A DNA stretch of 26,037 bases from positions 1-26,037 of the forward strand of contig JBDHXE010000011.1 of the NCBI GenBank assembly GCA_039810525.1, written 5' to 3'. The position numbers were made by a program, and so were the translations under genes. Source of the DNA: JBDHXE01 sp039810525. Lineage in GTDB: Bacteria; Bacteroidota; Ignavibacteria; Kapaibacteriales; UBA2268. The number at the start of each line of letters is the position of its first letter. Positions within the stretch are counted from its first letter, which is position 1. A model generated the notes under the pieces. The model worked only from the letters and a program-made list of their open reading frames with translations, made no database searches and was not told the origin of the DNA. Positions 1 to 8,016 of the stretch are shown here, piece by piece.

Positions 1-96
1 ATAAACGCAGGACTATTTGCTGGTGCTAACTCTTATCTGATTAAACCATTTAACCAAAAGAAAGTACAATATGAAGTTTCAAAATATTTATTTTAA
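1..96 (+). CDS. C-terminal end of a response-regulator receiver-domain protein (5' truncated)
   Basis: The open frame runs from base 1 to a TAA at 94-96, giving 31 residues that end in KYLF. The segment GANSYLIKPF is the typical end of a receiver domain: the conserved Lys-Pro-Phe follows a hydrophobic beta-strand-5 stretch, and a final helix comes after it. The protein stops right after the receiver fold, so it is either a single-domain receiver or a protein with its receiver at the C-terminus. It lies 13 bp before the CheY-like gene and is probably in the same operon. The phosphorylation site is outside the window. The class is fairly certain; the identity is not. Confidence 0.7.
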   Translation: MNAGLFAGANSYLIKPFNQKKVQYEVSKYLF

Positions 97-109
97 TTAG
101 GCTAATTAT

Positions 110-478
110 ATGAAATTTTTAGTAGTAGATGATTCACCAACAATGAGAAGAATAGTAATTAACGCCTTAAAAGGCTTTGGTTATAACGATGTAGTTGAAG
201 CTGGTGATGGTTTAGAAGCACTCGATGTTTTAAAAAATGAAGGGAATATCGAATTTGTAGTTACTGAATGGAATATGCCAAATATGACAGGATTAGAGCT
301 TACACAATCAATTCGTAGTTCGCCTCAATTTGGTAATTTGCCGATACTTATGGTTACTACTCGTGGACTCAAACAAGATATAGTGGATGCTTTGAAAGCA
401 AGAGTTAATAATTATGTTGTTAAACCCTTTACTCCACAAGTATTAAAAGAAAAAATTGACGCTATTTTGAATAAATAA
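110..478 (+). CDS. cheY: CheY-like single-domain receiver with Glu at the phosphorylation site
   Basis: This is a 122-aa stand-alone receiver, the usual CheY length, and it would be the output protein of the CheA pathway. The metal-binding acidic pair D7-D8, the switch Thr T83 (MVTT), the aromatic Y102 and the Lys-Pro pair K105-P106 (VVKPFT) are all in place, and alpha-3 reads WNMPNM as in enterobacterial CheY. The residue aligned with the phospho-acceptor Asp57 of E. coli CheY is Glu (E53, codon GAA at 266-268; context VVTEWNMP). Such a protein should not be phosphorylated normally; Asp-to-Glu changes at this site mimic activation in some receivers and inactivate others. A gene for a CheZ-like protein follows 11 bp later. 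The family is certain; the function in phosphorelay is doubtful because of E53. Confidence 0.9.
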   Translation: MKFLVVDDSPTMRRIVINALKGFGYNDVVEAGDGLEALDVLKNEGNIEFVVTEWNMPNMTGLELTQSIRSSPQFGNLPILMVTTRGLKQDIVDALKARVNNYVVKPFTPQVLKEKIDAILNK

Positions 479-489
479 GGAATGCAAAA

Positions 490-1560
490 GTGAACCAAAA
501 AGATTTGCAAATATTGCTACGAAAAGCTGACGAATTAAGAGCACTTTTTGTACTTGGACAGCGTGTAATTCCATTTCTCGAAGAAATATTCTTATTTGTT
601 AGTGATATAGAACCTATTTTGAATGAAATAAATACTTCTATTAAAGAAAATTTAAAGAAAATGCCAAAAGCTTCTAAGCAACTTTCTAAAGTAACAGAAG
701 CTACAGAATTAGCAACAACCGAAATTCTTGATATATTAGATGGATTATCTTACAAAAACGATTTGATTAATTCTAATATTCAAAAAATAAATGAATTAGT
801 AAATATTAAAGAAAATAAACCATTAGATTTATTAAAATTATTAATCAATGGTTATAATAATGGCTCCGATCTTAATGGATTTGCAAAACAAATAACTGAA
901 TTTGTAAACGTTTATGAAAATAATTTGGATAAAAAAATATCTGATATTCTGACAAATACCAAAGATATTAATAACAGCATTGTAAATGATTCTTCGTCTA
1001 TTGCGATGTCGCTACAAGTACAAGATATTACTTCTCAACAAATTGCAGCTGTTAATAATTTACTTGAAACTGTACAAGGTAGATTATCTGTCATTATGGA
1101 GAAATTTAAAGCCTCTGAATTAGAAAATATTATTAATGATGAATTTGAAAGCCATTATGATAGCAAACCAAAAGTATCTGTAATGCATAGAACAATTGCT
1201 TTTGACCCAGATGCCGTTGATTCTTTAGATATTTCTAAAAATAGACAAAATGATGTAGATGAAATATTCCAAAAATCTGAAAATAATATATCTTTGGCCA
1301 ATGAATCAGAAATAGAATCATCTCAAGATGATATTGATCAATTAATACAGAATTTTGATAGCGAAAAATCAACTGCTCAAGAAACAAAGACTGAAAATGA
1401 TATAGTGAGCAATGATAATACCAACAACTCAAACAATGATGAGGAGACCAAGGTAGACAATAATATTAATTCAAATGATACTACAGCTATCGAAGACTTA
1501 GGAGATTTAGACGATGAAATTTCACAAGATGATATAGATGCACTTTTTGGAAAATTATAA
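490..1560 (+). CDS. cheZ: CheZ-like CheY-phosphatase with a long acidic tail
   Basis: The start is GTG at 490, because the upstream ATG at 482 runs straight into a stop; an AAGGA lies about 9 bp before it. Residues 1-210 are predicted to be mostly long helices. The helix around 172-195 contains QDITSQQI, which matches the CheZ active-site pattern DLTGQ: D179 and Q183 have the D-x-x-x-Q spacing of the catalytic pair (D143/Q147 in E. coli CheZ). The remaining 145 residues are acidic and Asn/Ser-rich and look disordered. They carry three related motifs: QNDVDEIF (253-260), SQDDIDQLI (278-286) and SQDDIDALF (345-353), the last almost at the C-terminus, as is the CheY-binding helix of CheZ. At 356 aa it is much longer than E. 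coli CheZ (about 214 aa). The assignment rests on the active-site motif, helical make-up and position between cheY and cheA. Confidence 0.72.
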   Translation: MNQKDLQILLRKADELRALFVLGQRVIPFLEEIFLFVSDIEPILNEINTSIKENLKKMPKASKQLSKVTEATELATTEILDILDGLSYKNDLINSNIQKINELVNIKENKPLDLLKLLINGYNNGSDLNGFAKQITEFVNVYENNLDKKISDILTNTKDINNSIVNDSSSIAMSLQVQDITSQQIAAVNNLLETVQGRLSVIMEKFKASELENIINDEFESHYDSKPKVSVMHRTIAFDPDAVDSLDISKNRQNDVDEIFQKSENNISLANESEIESSQDDIDQLIQNFDSEKSTAQETKTENDIVSNDNTNNSNNDEETKVDNNINSNDTTAIEDLGDLDDEISQDDIDALFGKL

Positions 1561-1571
1561 GAGAAAAAATA

Positions 1572-3776
1572 ATGGTAACTTTATTCGATGATCCTGAAAT
1601 GCAAGAAATTTTTGAAGGTTTTTTAGTAGAGACTAATGAACTACTTGATAATATCTCTCAAGATTTGATGCTATTAGAAAATGACCCAAATGATTTAGAT
1701 CTTATGAACAGAATTTTTAGAAGTTTCCATACAATTAAAGGAACTTCTTCATTTATGGGATTTGATTCGATTGCCGGTATTACTCATCATGCCGAAGATA
1801 TTTTAAATAAATTAAGAAAATCCGAATTACAAGTAAATCAACCAATTATAGACGTTTTGTTAGAAGTATATGATTGGATAGTGAGTTTGTTAGAAAAAAT
1901 TAAAGAAGGAGATACCAAACCATCAGCTGATTATTCTGAAACTATTAACAAAATTGATATTTTGAGAGAAGGTAAAATTCCTTCTGGTTATGAAAGCGAT
2001 AGTGCTAATAATAGTACTGCTCAAAATGAACCTGAAAATTCAAGCGAAAATACACAACATATTGAAAATGATAATACTTCAATTTTAGACAAAGTGCTTG
2101 ATAATCGTGATATGTTTGATAAACCCGGTGATTTTACTGATGAGGAGTTAGAACTATTGCAACAAGCTTTTGCAGAAGTAAATAAATCTTTTGGTAATGA
2201 TAATAAAGTAAACGAAATGCAAACCTCTCTTAATATTGAAGAGAATCATGAACAAGAATATAATGGACCAACAGTTTGGGATACCGAAGAATATAATAAT
2301 GATACAAACCAAACAATAGAGAATAATAGCGATCAAGAATCACACGAAGATGATGAACATGACCAAGTTGAACAGCATAGTGAAGAATCCAATTCTCATA
2401 ACGATAGTTCAATTGATGAACCTAAGCATACTATTCAGCATTCAGAAGAAAATACAATCTCTGCTAATCAACCAAGCACATCTTCAATTAATAATGATAA
2501 AAGTAATACTAAAGATATTGCTCAAAATAAAGCAAAATCAAATACAGATTCAAAATCTAAGGCATCATCATCGAGTTCAACCGAATCAATAAGAGTAGAT
2601 GTGCAAAGATTAGAAACATTAATGGACTTATCTGGTGAATTGGTATTAGGTAGAAATAGATTGGCGCAATTAACTAATTTTTTGGAAGCTACATTAGAAG
2701 ACAAAGAACATATCAAAAATCTCACCGAAACTACTACACAAATTGATTTTATTACAAGTGAAATTCAATCAGCAGTCATGAGAATGAGAATGGTAACTAT
2801 TGGAAAATTATACCAAAAAGCACCAAGAATAGTTCGAGATTTAGCTAAAGAATTTTCGAAGAAAATTAATCTTGTAGTAATGGGCGAAGAGACAGAAATA
2901 GATAGAGGTATAATAGAAGAATTAAATGATCCATTAGTTCATATGATTAGAAACTCTTGCGATCATGGTATAGAATCGCCAGCCGAAAGAAAAGCATTAG
3001 GCAAACCCGAGATAGGGACAATTACTCTCGATGCCGAACAAGAGGGGAATAATATTGTACTCAAAATTATAGATGATGGCAAAGGAATGGACCCCGAAAA
3101 ATTGAAAGCAAAAGCAATTGAAAAAGGAGTTATTACTTATGAACAATCATTGCAAATGAGTAATAGAGAAGCTTTTCAATTGATATTTGCACCCGGATTT
3201 TCTACAGCTGCTGTAGTGTCAGCAGTATCGGGTAGAGGAGTGGGTATGGATGTAGTAAGAACTAATATTCAAAAACTTAAAGGTATTATTGATATTGAAT
3301 CAGAAGTTGGAATTGGTACTACATTTATTATCAAATTACCATTGACACTAGCCATAATACAAGGATTATTAGTCAAAGTTCAAAATGAAATTTACGCTAT
3401 ACCTTTAAGTTCAGTTATCGAAGTAGTATCTTTAGATCAGCACCAAGTAAATACTATTAATTCACAAGAGGTAATTAGAGTACGTGCAGAGGTCTTACCT
3501 ATAATTAGACTCGATAAAATCTTAAATACTCGCACTATTAAAGATTCATTAGATAAAAGATATGTTGTAAATGTAGGCCTTGGTTTGCAACGAATTGGAT
3601 TTGTAGTAGATGAATTATTAGGGCAGCAAGAAATAGTGATCAAATCCTTAGGTGAATATTTAGGAGCCATCAAAGGCATTGCTGGATCTACAATAATGGG
3701 CGATGGTAGAGTAATTATGATAGTTGATGTAGCACAATTATTAGAAAACATTTATAAATCTGAATTTAGTAATTAA
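1572..3776 (+). CDS. cheA: Chemotaxis histidine kinase CheA
   Basis: This is the central histidine kinase, which autophosphorylates and passes phosphate to CheY and CheB. The domains run in order. The P1 Hpt domain (about 1-110) has the phosphorylated His53 in FHTIKGTSS. A linker of about 200 residues (140-338) is rich in Ser, Asn, Asp and Glu, with no recognisable P2 domain. The P3 dimerisation helices start near 341. The P4 ATPase shows the N box (452-468, HMIRNSCDHG), G1 (DDGKGMD, 501-507), the F box (FAPGFSTA) and G2 (GRGVGMD, 554-560). The CheW-like P5 domain runs from about 593 to 734. The linker contains TDEELELL (189-196), similar to the acidic motifs in the CheZ-like protein. The gene follows the cheZ-like gene by 11 bp and precedes cheB by 3 bp. 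All catalytic motifs are intact. Confidence 0.96.
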   Translation: MVTLFDDPEMQEIFEGFLVETNELLDNISQDLMLLENDPNDLDLMNRIFRSFHTIKGTSSFMGFDSIAGITHHAEDILNKLRKSELQVNQPIIDVLLEVYDWIVSLLEKIKEGDTKPSADYSETINKIDILREGKIPSGYESDSANNSTAQNEPENSSENTQHIENDNTSILDKVLDNRDMFDKPGDFTDEELELLQQAFAEVNKSFGNDNKVNEMQTSLNIEENHEQEYNGPTVWDTEEYNNDTNQTIENNSDQESHEDDEHDQVEQHSEESNSHNDSSIDEPKHTIQHSEENTISANQPSTSSINNDKSNTKDIAQNKAKSNTDSKSKASSSSSTESIRVDVQRLETLMDLSGELVLGRNRLAQLTNFLEATLEDKEHIKNLTETTTQIDFITSEIQSAVMRMRMVTIGKLYQKAPRIVRDLAKEFSKKINLVVMGEETEIDRGIIEELNDPLVHMIRNSCDHGIESPAERKALGKPEIGTITLDAEQEGNNIVLKIIDDGKGMDPEKLKAKAIEKGVITYEQSLQMSNREAFQLIFAPGFSTAAVVSAVSGRGVGMDVVRTNIQKLKGIIDIESEVGIGTTFIIKLPLTLAIIQGLLVKVQNEIYAIPLSSVIEVVSLDQHQVNTINSQEVIRVRAEVLPIIRLDKILNTRTIKDSLDKRYVVNVGLGLQRIGFVVDELLGQQEIVIKSLGEYLGAIKGIAGSTIMGDGRVIMIVDVAQLLENIYKSEFSN

Positions 3777-3779
3777 AAT

Positions 3780-4880
3780 ATGAATAAAATTAAAATTTTA
3801 GTAGTTGACGACTCATTCTTTATGAGAAAAGCAATCTCAAAAATATTAACTACTAATGATACAGAAGTGATAGATACAGCAAAGAATGGTTTGGAAGCAA
3901 TAGAAAAAGCATTAGTGCTCAATCCCGATGTTATTACAATGGATATTGAAATGCCCGTAATGAATGGATTAGATGCTGTAAAAGGAATTATGGATAAAAA
4001 ACATATTCCTATTCTAATGCTATCTACAATTACAACCGAAGGTGCTGAAGCAACCGTAGAAGCTTTAGCGCGTGGTGCAGTAGATTTCGTTACCAAAAAA
4101 GCCGCTTTTACAGAAATTGATTCTTTGGCCGACGAAATACTTGGCAAGATCAGAGCTATTACATCTAATAAATCTATTAGTTCAAAAATTAGCAGACAGC
4201 TACGTATTTCTCGTGAAAAATTAGAAGCAACTAGGAGCGAATTTCAAGATCTAATTAAAGACAATATACCAGTTGCTGAAAATATCAAAAGTGCTAAAAG
4301 ACCTGAACCAAATAATATTAATTTAGTAGTAATTGGAATATCAACAGGTGGCCCTGCCGCTCTGAATGAATTTGTGCCAAAACTATCAGACAAAATACCC
4401 GTACCTATTGTAGTAGTGCAACATATGCCACCTTTCTTTACTAAATCTTTAGCAGATAGATTAAATTCAAATTCTGCAATAAATGTGAAAGAGATAGAAG
4501 ACGATGAGAAACTACTACCCGGATATATGTATATTTGTCCGGGAGGTAAACAAACAATTTTAAATAAATATTTTAAAGTCAATGTTACCGATGAACCTAA
4601 GCAAGAGCTATTTAAACCATCTGTAAATGTAATGCTTAATTCAGCAATAGATGCTTTCAACAAAAATATTGTTGGAATAATAATGACTGGAATGGGCAGC
4701 GACGGCTCTAAAGCATTAAAAAGACTAAGTGAGGTTGGTGGATATGTAATATCACAAGATATTGATTCGTGCGTTGTAGCTGGTATGCCAAAATCAGTAA
4801 TTGATTTAAATATAGCTAATGAAATACATCCATTATCCGATATGGCAAACGTAATTAATTCTTTGTTCCAAATAAAATAA
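3780..4880 (+). CDS. cheB: Chemotaxis protein-glutamate methylesterase CheB
   Basis: CheB removes methyl groups from (and can deamidate) receptor glutamates when phosphorylated by CheA. The N-terminal receiver (1 to about 125) has D10-D11, a normal phospho-acceptor D55 (TMDIEMPVMNG) and K106; the Pro that usually follows this Lys is Lys (VTKKAAF). After a linker of about 55 residues, the C-terminal methylesterase domain (about 181-366) carries the full catalytic triad: S188 in GISTGG, H215 in VQHMPP and D308 in GMGSDG. The length of 366 aa is normal. The start ATG lies 3 bp after the cheA stop with no clear ribosome-binding site, which suggests translational coupling. No cheR is visible nearby, though CheB implies a methyltransferase and receptors elsewhere in the genome. 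Confidence 0.95.
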   Translation: MNKIKILVVDDSFFMRKAISKILTTNDTEVIDTAKNGLEAIEKALVLNPDVITMDIEMPVMNGLDAVKGIMDKKHIPILMLSTITTEGAEATVEALARGAVDFVTKKAAFTEIDSLADEILGKIRAITSNKSISSKISRQLRISREKLEATRSEFQDLIKDNIPVAENIKSAKRPEPNNINLVVIGISTGGPAALNEFVPKLSDKIPVPIVVVQHMPPFFTKSLADRLNSNSAINVKEIEDDEKLLPGYMYICPGGKQTILNKYFKVNVTDEPKQELFKPSVNVMLNSAIDAFNKNIVGIIMTGMGSDGSKALKRLSEVGGYVISQDIDSCVVAGMPKSVIDLNIANEIHPLSDMANVINSLFQIK

Positions 4881-4885
4881 TATAT

Positions 4886-5569
4886 ATGGAAAACTTTAGC
4901 TTTGATAATGAATTTGATAGTGAAAATGATTCAGAACATTTTGATGATAGCGATGAGCCATTCTTTTCAGTAGATGAACTGAATGAAATGTTAAGTGAAC
5001 AGAAAACTAATGATGAAACCAAAAAGATTTATCAAAAAATTACTGGAATAGTAGAAGAAAATCAAGATAACATAGTAAAAGCTAATGAACTCAAAGACAA
5101 TATAAATGATTATGAACTAGAAAACATATTAAATTACGATGAAGATAAGCGGAAAAGAGATTTCTATGAAAATTCTATACAAGAATTAAATAATGAAAAT
5201 GCCCATCAAGCAATTTTCAATGATTTTCTAAAATATCCTAAAATATCAGGACGTAAAAATATTGTTGATACAGGTAATCTAATTCCACAAAAAATTATTA
5301 ATGATACTAAAAAAATAGTAGAAATTAAAGACGAAGAACCAGATCAAAAAGGACATCATACCTCAATTGAAATTATAAGAAATGAATTAGAAGAAATTGA
5401 ATCAATTATTGTATATTGTAAATGTGGCGAAAAAACTGTAATTAAATTTGATTACGAAGCTAATGATAGTAATGAAGACACTATTTCAACTAAAACTAAT
5501 ATTAACCCATTCACCGTAGAAGAAGTAAAGATTGATACAAACGATAAGGACAATCAATACTCAATTTGA
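4886..5569 (+). CDS. Acidic hypothetical protein, last gene of the che operon
   Basis: I do not recognise this 227-aa protein. It starts 5 bp after cheB and is almost certainly cotranscribed with it. It has no signal peptide or membrane segment. The first 40 residues are very acidic and include SVDELNEML (28-36), which resembles the SQDDIDALF motifs of the CheZ-like protein. The middle is charged and probably helical. A small, more ordered region near 159-190 reads IIVYCKCGEKTVIKFDY, with C178 and C180 in a CxCG arrangement; alone this is too little for a zinc site unless the protein dimerises or uses other ligands. Its position suggests an accessory chemosensory role, which is inference only. 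Its 3' end overlaps the 3' end of clpS by 16 bp on the opposite strand. Confidence 0.75.
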   Translation: MENFSFDNEFDSENDSEHFDDSDEPFFSVDELNEMLSEQKTNDETKKIYQKITGIVEENQDNIVKANELKDNINDYELENILNYDEDKRKRDFYENSIQELNNENAHQAIFNDFLKYPKISGRKNIVDTGNLIPQKIINDTKKIVEIKDEEPDQKGHHTSIEIIRNELEEIESIIVYCKCGEKTVIKFDYEANDSNEDTISTKTNINPFTVEEVKIDTNDKDNQYSI

Positions 5570-5584
5570 GTATGTAGATTGATT
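5551..5584. terminator. Palindrome across the convergent che-operon and clpS stop codons
   Basis: The core ATACTCAA-T-TTGAGTAT at 5557-5573 is a perfect 8-bp inverted repeat with a 1-nt centre (a few central bases would form the loop). Outer AATCA (5552-5556) and TGATT (5580-5584) can extend it imperfectly. It covers both stop codons. It may act as a bidirectional transcription stop, but there is no long T tract on either side, so terminator function is only suggested. Confidence 0.4.
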
Positions 5585-5841
5585 TCCTCCAAAATTGAAC
5601 TAACTTTCAGACAATTACTCAAATCCCCATCATAAACAATTGCCTTACCTTCATTATGCACTTGTAAAGTTAATTGCTCTGCTTCAGACAGCGATTTACC
5701 CGTTGCTTTCATAATTTGTGAAATTACCTCATCGAAAGAATGCCATTCATCATTAAATAAAATCACCTTAGTAGAATTTGTAATATCACTATTAGATAAT
5801 ATATCCTCTAAAACTTCAGATTCGGTTATTTGATCTATCAT
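5554..5841 (-). CDS. clpS: ATP-dependent Clp protease adaptor ClpS
   Basis: ClpS binds N-end-rule substrates (proteins with bulky hydrophobic N-terminal residues) and delivers them to ClpAP or ClpCP in the cytoplasm. This 95-aa protein has a short flexible N-terminal tail (about 1-24) and then the ClpS core. It keeps the residues that hold the substrate alpha-amino group: N30-D31 in LFNDEWHSF (N34-D35 in E. coli) and H62 in LQVHNEGKAI (H66 in E. coli). F36 sits where E. coli has the gatekeeper Met40. The HNEGKA stretch is a family hallmark (HYQGKA in E. coli). It is transcribed from the roughly 170-bp AT-rich gap shared with nuoL and runs convergently into the end of the che operon. Confidence 0.92.
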   Translation of the reverse strand: MIDQITESEVLEDILSNSDITNSTKVILFNDEWHSFDEVISQIMKATGKSLSEAEQLTLQVHNEGKAIVYDGDLSNCLKVSSILEEINLHTQIEY

Positions 5842-6014
5842 ATATTTAAAATTAAAAAATTAATATTTACAAAAATAATAATTAGAATTTAAATTTAAAA
5901 ATGTTGTTTAGAATCTGATTCTTTTGTATTTTGCATAGTTTATTAACAACAATTTAAAATCTTTTATTTTAATATCAATTTACAGTAGAATATATTAAAA
6001 ATTTGGTAGATAGT

Positions 6015-7985
6015 ATGTATGAACTTATAAAATTTGTTCCAATGTTCCCTCTAATTGGATTTTTGTTTTTGGGATTATTTGGTAAAAAAATAAAATCTGA
6101 GCCACTTAAAGGCTGGATTGCCAGTATTATGGTAGGTATTTCTTTCTTAATTACCTCTACGATTTTTTTTCACCTACTTGAAAATCAAAGTGATGCGCCA
6201 ATAATAGTCCCTCTTTTTCTATGGATAGGGGTTGGCAATTTTGTGGTTGATTTTGGTTTCCAAGTTGATCAATTATCTTTAACTTTTACTATGTTTATAA
6301 CTGGGATTGGCTTCCTTATACATGTTTATTCAATAGGTTATATGCATGGCGATAGAAGTTTTTATAGATTCTTCTCATATTTGAATTTATTTATATTTAT
6401 GATGCTAAATTTAATTTTAGGTAGCAATTATCTTCATACATTTCTTGGTTGGGAAGGTGTTGGCTTGGCTTCATATTTATTAATAGGCTTCTGGTATGAT
6501 AGGAAATTTGAAGGTGTTAATATAACTTGGACTGGTGATGCTGGTATGAAAGCATTCATTGTCAATAGAATTGGTGATGTTGGTTTTCTGATTGCAATAT
6601 TTTTAATTTATACTACCTTCAATACTTTGAATTACCAAGATGTTGCTGATAGTGCATTTGCTAATTATTCTATGTATATTAATTCTGGAATAATCACAGC
6701 TATTACTTTATTGATGTTTTTAGGTTGCACAGGTAAATCTGCTCAGCTTCCATTAGCAGTTTGGTTGCCCGATGCTATGGCAGGGCCAACCTCTGTATCC
6801 GCCCTTATACATGCTGCTACTATGGTAACTGCTGGAATTTTTTTGGTAGCAAGAAATTCAGTATTATTCTCGTTATCAGAAACTGCGATGACTACTGTGG
6901 CTATTGTAGGAGCTATTACAGCTATATCTGCGGCTTCAATAGGTCTGGTACAAAATGATATCAAAAAAGTCCTTGCATATTCTACTGTTTCTCAGCTCGG
7001 ATTTATGTTTGTAGCACTAGGAGTAGGAGCATTTTATATTGGAGTTTTCCATGTAATTACACATGCATTCTTCAAAGGACTTTTATTCTTAGCTGCTGGC
7101 TCTGTAATTCATGGTATGCACCACGAGCAAAATATAAAAAAAATGGGCGGCTTAAAGAAATATATGCCCACTACAGCTTGGACTTTCTTAGTTGGTACTT
7201 TTGCAATTGCAGGTATACCAATTTTCGCTGGTTTTATGTCTAAAGATGAAATATTATGGTATGCATGGTCAAGTGAAAGTGGAAGTTGGATGCTTTGGGT
7301 TATATTGGCAATAGCTGCATTATTTACAGCATTTTATATGTTTAGATTATATTATTTAACTTTTGAAGGCGAAGAAAGATTCAATCACAAACATGTGCAC
7401 CCACATGAAAGTCCCAAAATTATGACAATTGTATTAGTGATTTTAGCATTCTTTTCAACTATCGGAGGATTTATTAATGTCCCTCCTGCACTTATGCCAT
7501 GGTCTCACTCAGATCCACTTTTAAAATCATGGCTTAGCCCTATATTTGCTAATGCTAATACTATTTTAGGTCATAGTTCTCACCATGGAATAGATATAAT
7601 GATGTATGTACTTATGATAATAGCCACTGCTGTAGCATTTGCAATGTGGTATTTAGCGAAAAAATGGTATTTAGATCCTCAACTATCTAATCCAAAGCAA
7701 TTAGTAAATTCTAATAAATCATTCTATAATCTACTTCTTAATAAATATAGATTAGATGAATTTTATACCGTTGTTATAGTTAACCCAATCAAAAATATGT
7801 CAGAATCAATGCTATGGAAAATAATTGATGTTAATATTATTGATGGAGTTATTAACGGAACAGCAAAAGTTATTTTATCTACAGGCTCAAGTTTGAAATT
7901 AATCCAAACTGGTATAGTGCAGAATTATGCTATTTTAATGACAGTAGGTATTTTGATTGTTTTAGGTTGGTTTATTTTTGCTTAA
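6015..7985 (+). CDS. nuoL: NADH-quinone oxidoreductase subunit L
   Basis: NuoL is the distal antiporter-like proton-pumping subunit of respiratory complex I. The protein is very hydrophobic, with many membrane helices, and has the family motifs: GWEGVGLASY with the key Glu (E147 from this start), CTGKSAQLPLAVWLPDAM with Lys K241, ALIHAATMVTAG, and HAFFKGLLFLAAGSVIH. The C-terminal part has the extra region expected for the lateral helix of NuoL and ends in a membrane segment (ILIVLGWFIFA). I chose the ATG at 6015 (656 aa) rather than the in-frame TTG at 6003, because it gives a typical short N-terminus (MYELIKFVPMFPL); neither has a clear ribosome-binding site. It is first in a nuoL-nuoM-nuoN-lpdA run; nuoK and the rest of complex I are not upstream. 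Confidence 0.95.
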   Translation: MYELIKFVPMFPLIGFLFLGLFGKKIKSEPLKGWIASIMVGISFLITSTIFFHLLENQSDAPIIVPLFLWIGVGNFVVDFGFQVDQLSLTFTMFITGIGFLIHVYSIGYMHGDRSFYRFFSYLNLFIFMMLNLILGSNYLHTFLGWEGVGLASYLLIGFWYDRKFEGVNITWTGDAGMKAFIVNRIGDVGFLIAIFLIYTTFNTLNYQDVADSAFANYSMYINSGIITAITLLMFLGCTGKSAQLPLAVWLPDAMAGPTSVSALIHAATMVTAGIFLVARNSVLFSLSETAMTTVAIVGAITAISAASIGLVQNDIKKVLAYSTVSQLGFMFVALGVGAFYIGVFHVITHAFFKGLLFLAAGSVIHGMHHEQNIKKMGGLKKYMPTTAWTFLVGTFAIAGIPIFAGFMSKDEILWYAWSSESGSWMLWVILAIAALFTAFYMFRLYYLTFEGEERFNHKHVHPHESPKIMTIVLVILAFFSTIGGFINVPPALMPWSHSDPLLKSWLSPIFANANTILGHSSHHGIDIMMYVLMIIATAVAFAMWYLAKKWYLDPQLSNPKQLVNSNKSFYNLLLNKYRLDEFYTVVIVNPIKNMSESMLWKIIDVNIIDGVINGTAKVILSTGSSLKLIQTGIVQNYAILMTVGILIVLGWFIFA

Positions 7986-8016
7986 TTTAATTTGTAAAAT
8001 ATAAGAAAGAATATAT

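Noticed and set aside
482..493. ATG at 482 as start of the CheZ-like gene
   Set aside because: It meets an in-frame TGA after two codons; GTG at 490 opens the long frame.
3437..4147. Minus-strand open frames opposite the end of cheA and start of cheB
   Set aside because: They are antisense shadows of well-supported genes, lack family features and have low-quality compositions.
6003..6014. TTG start for nuoL at 6003
   Set aside because: It has no ribosome-binding site and adds only four non-conserved residues; ATG at 6015 gives a typical NuoL N-terminus.
5842..6014. AGAATC-t-GATTCT dyad and promoter-like elements between clpS and nuoL
   Set aside because: The dyad is short and no match to a Bacteroidota -7 element (TAnnTTTG) is exact, so I do not annotate a promoter.
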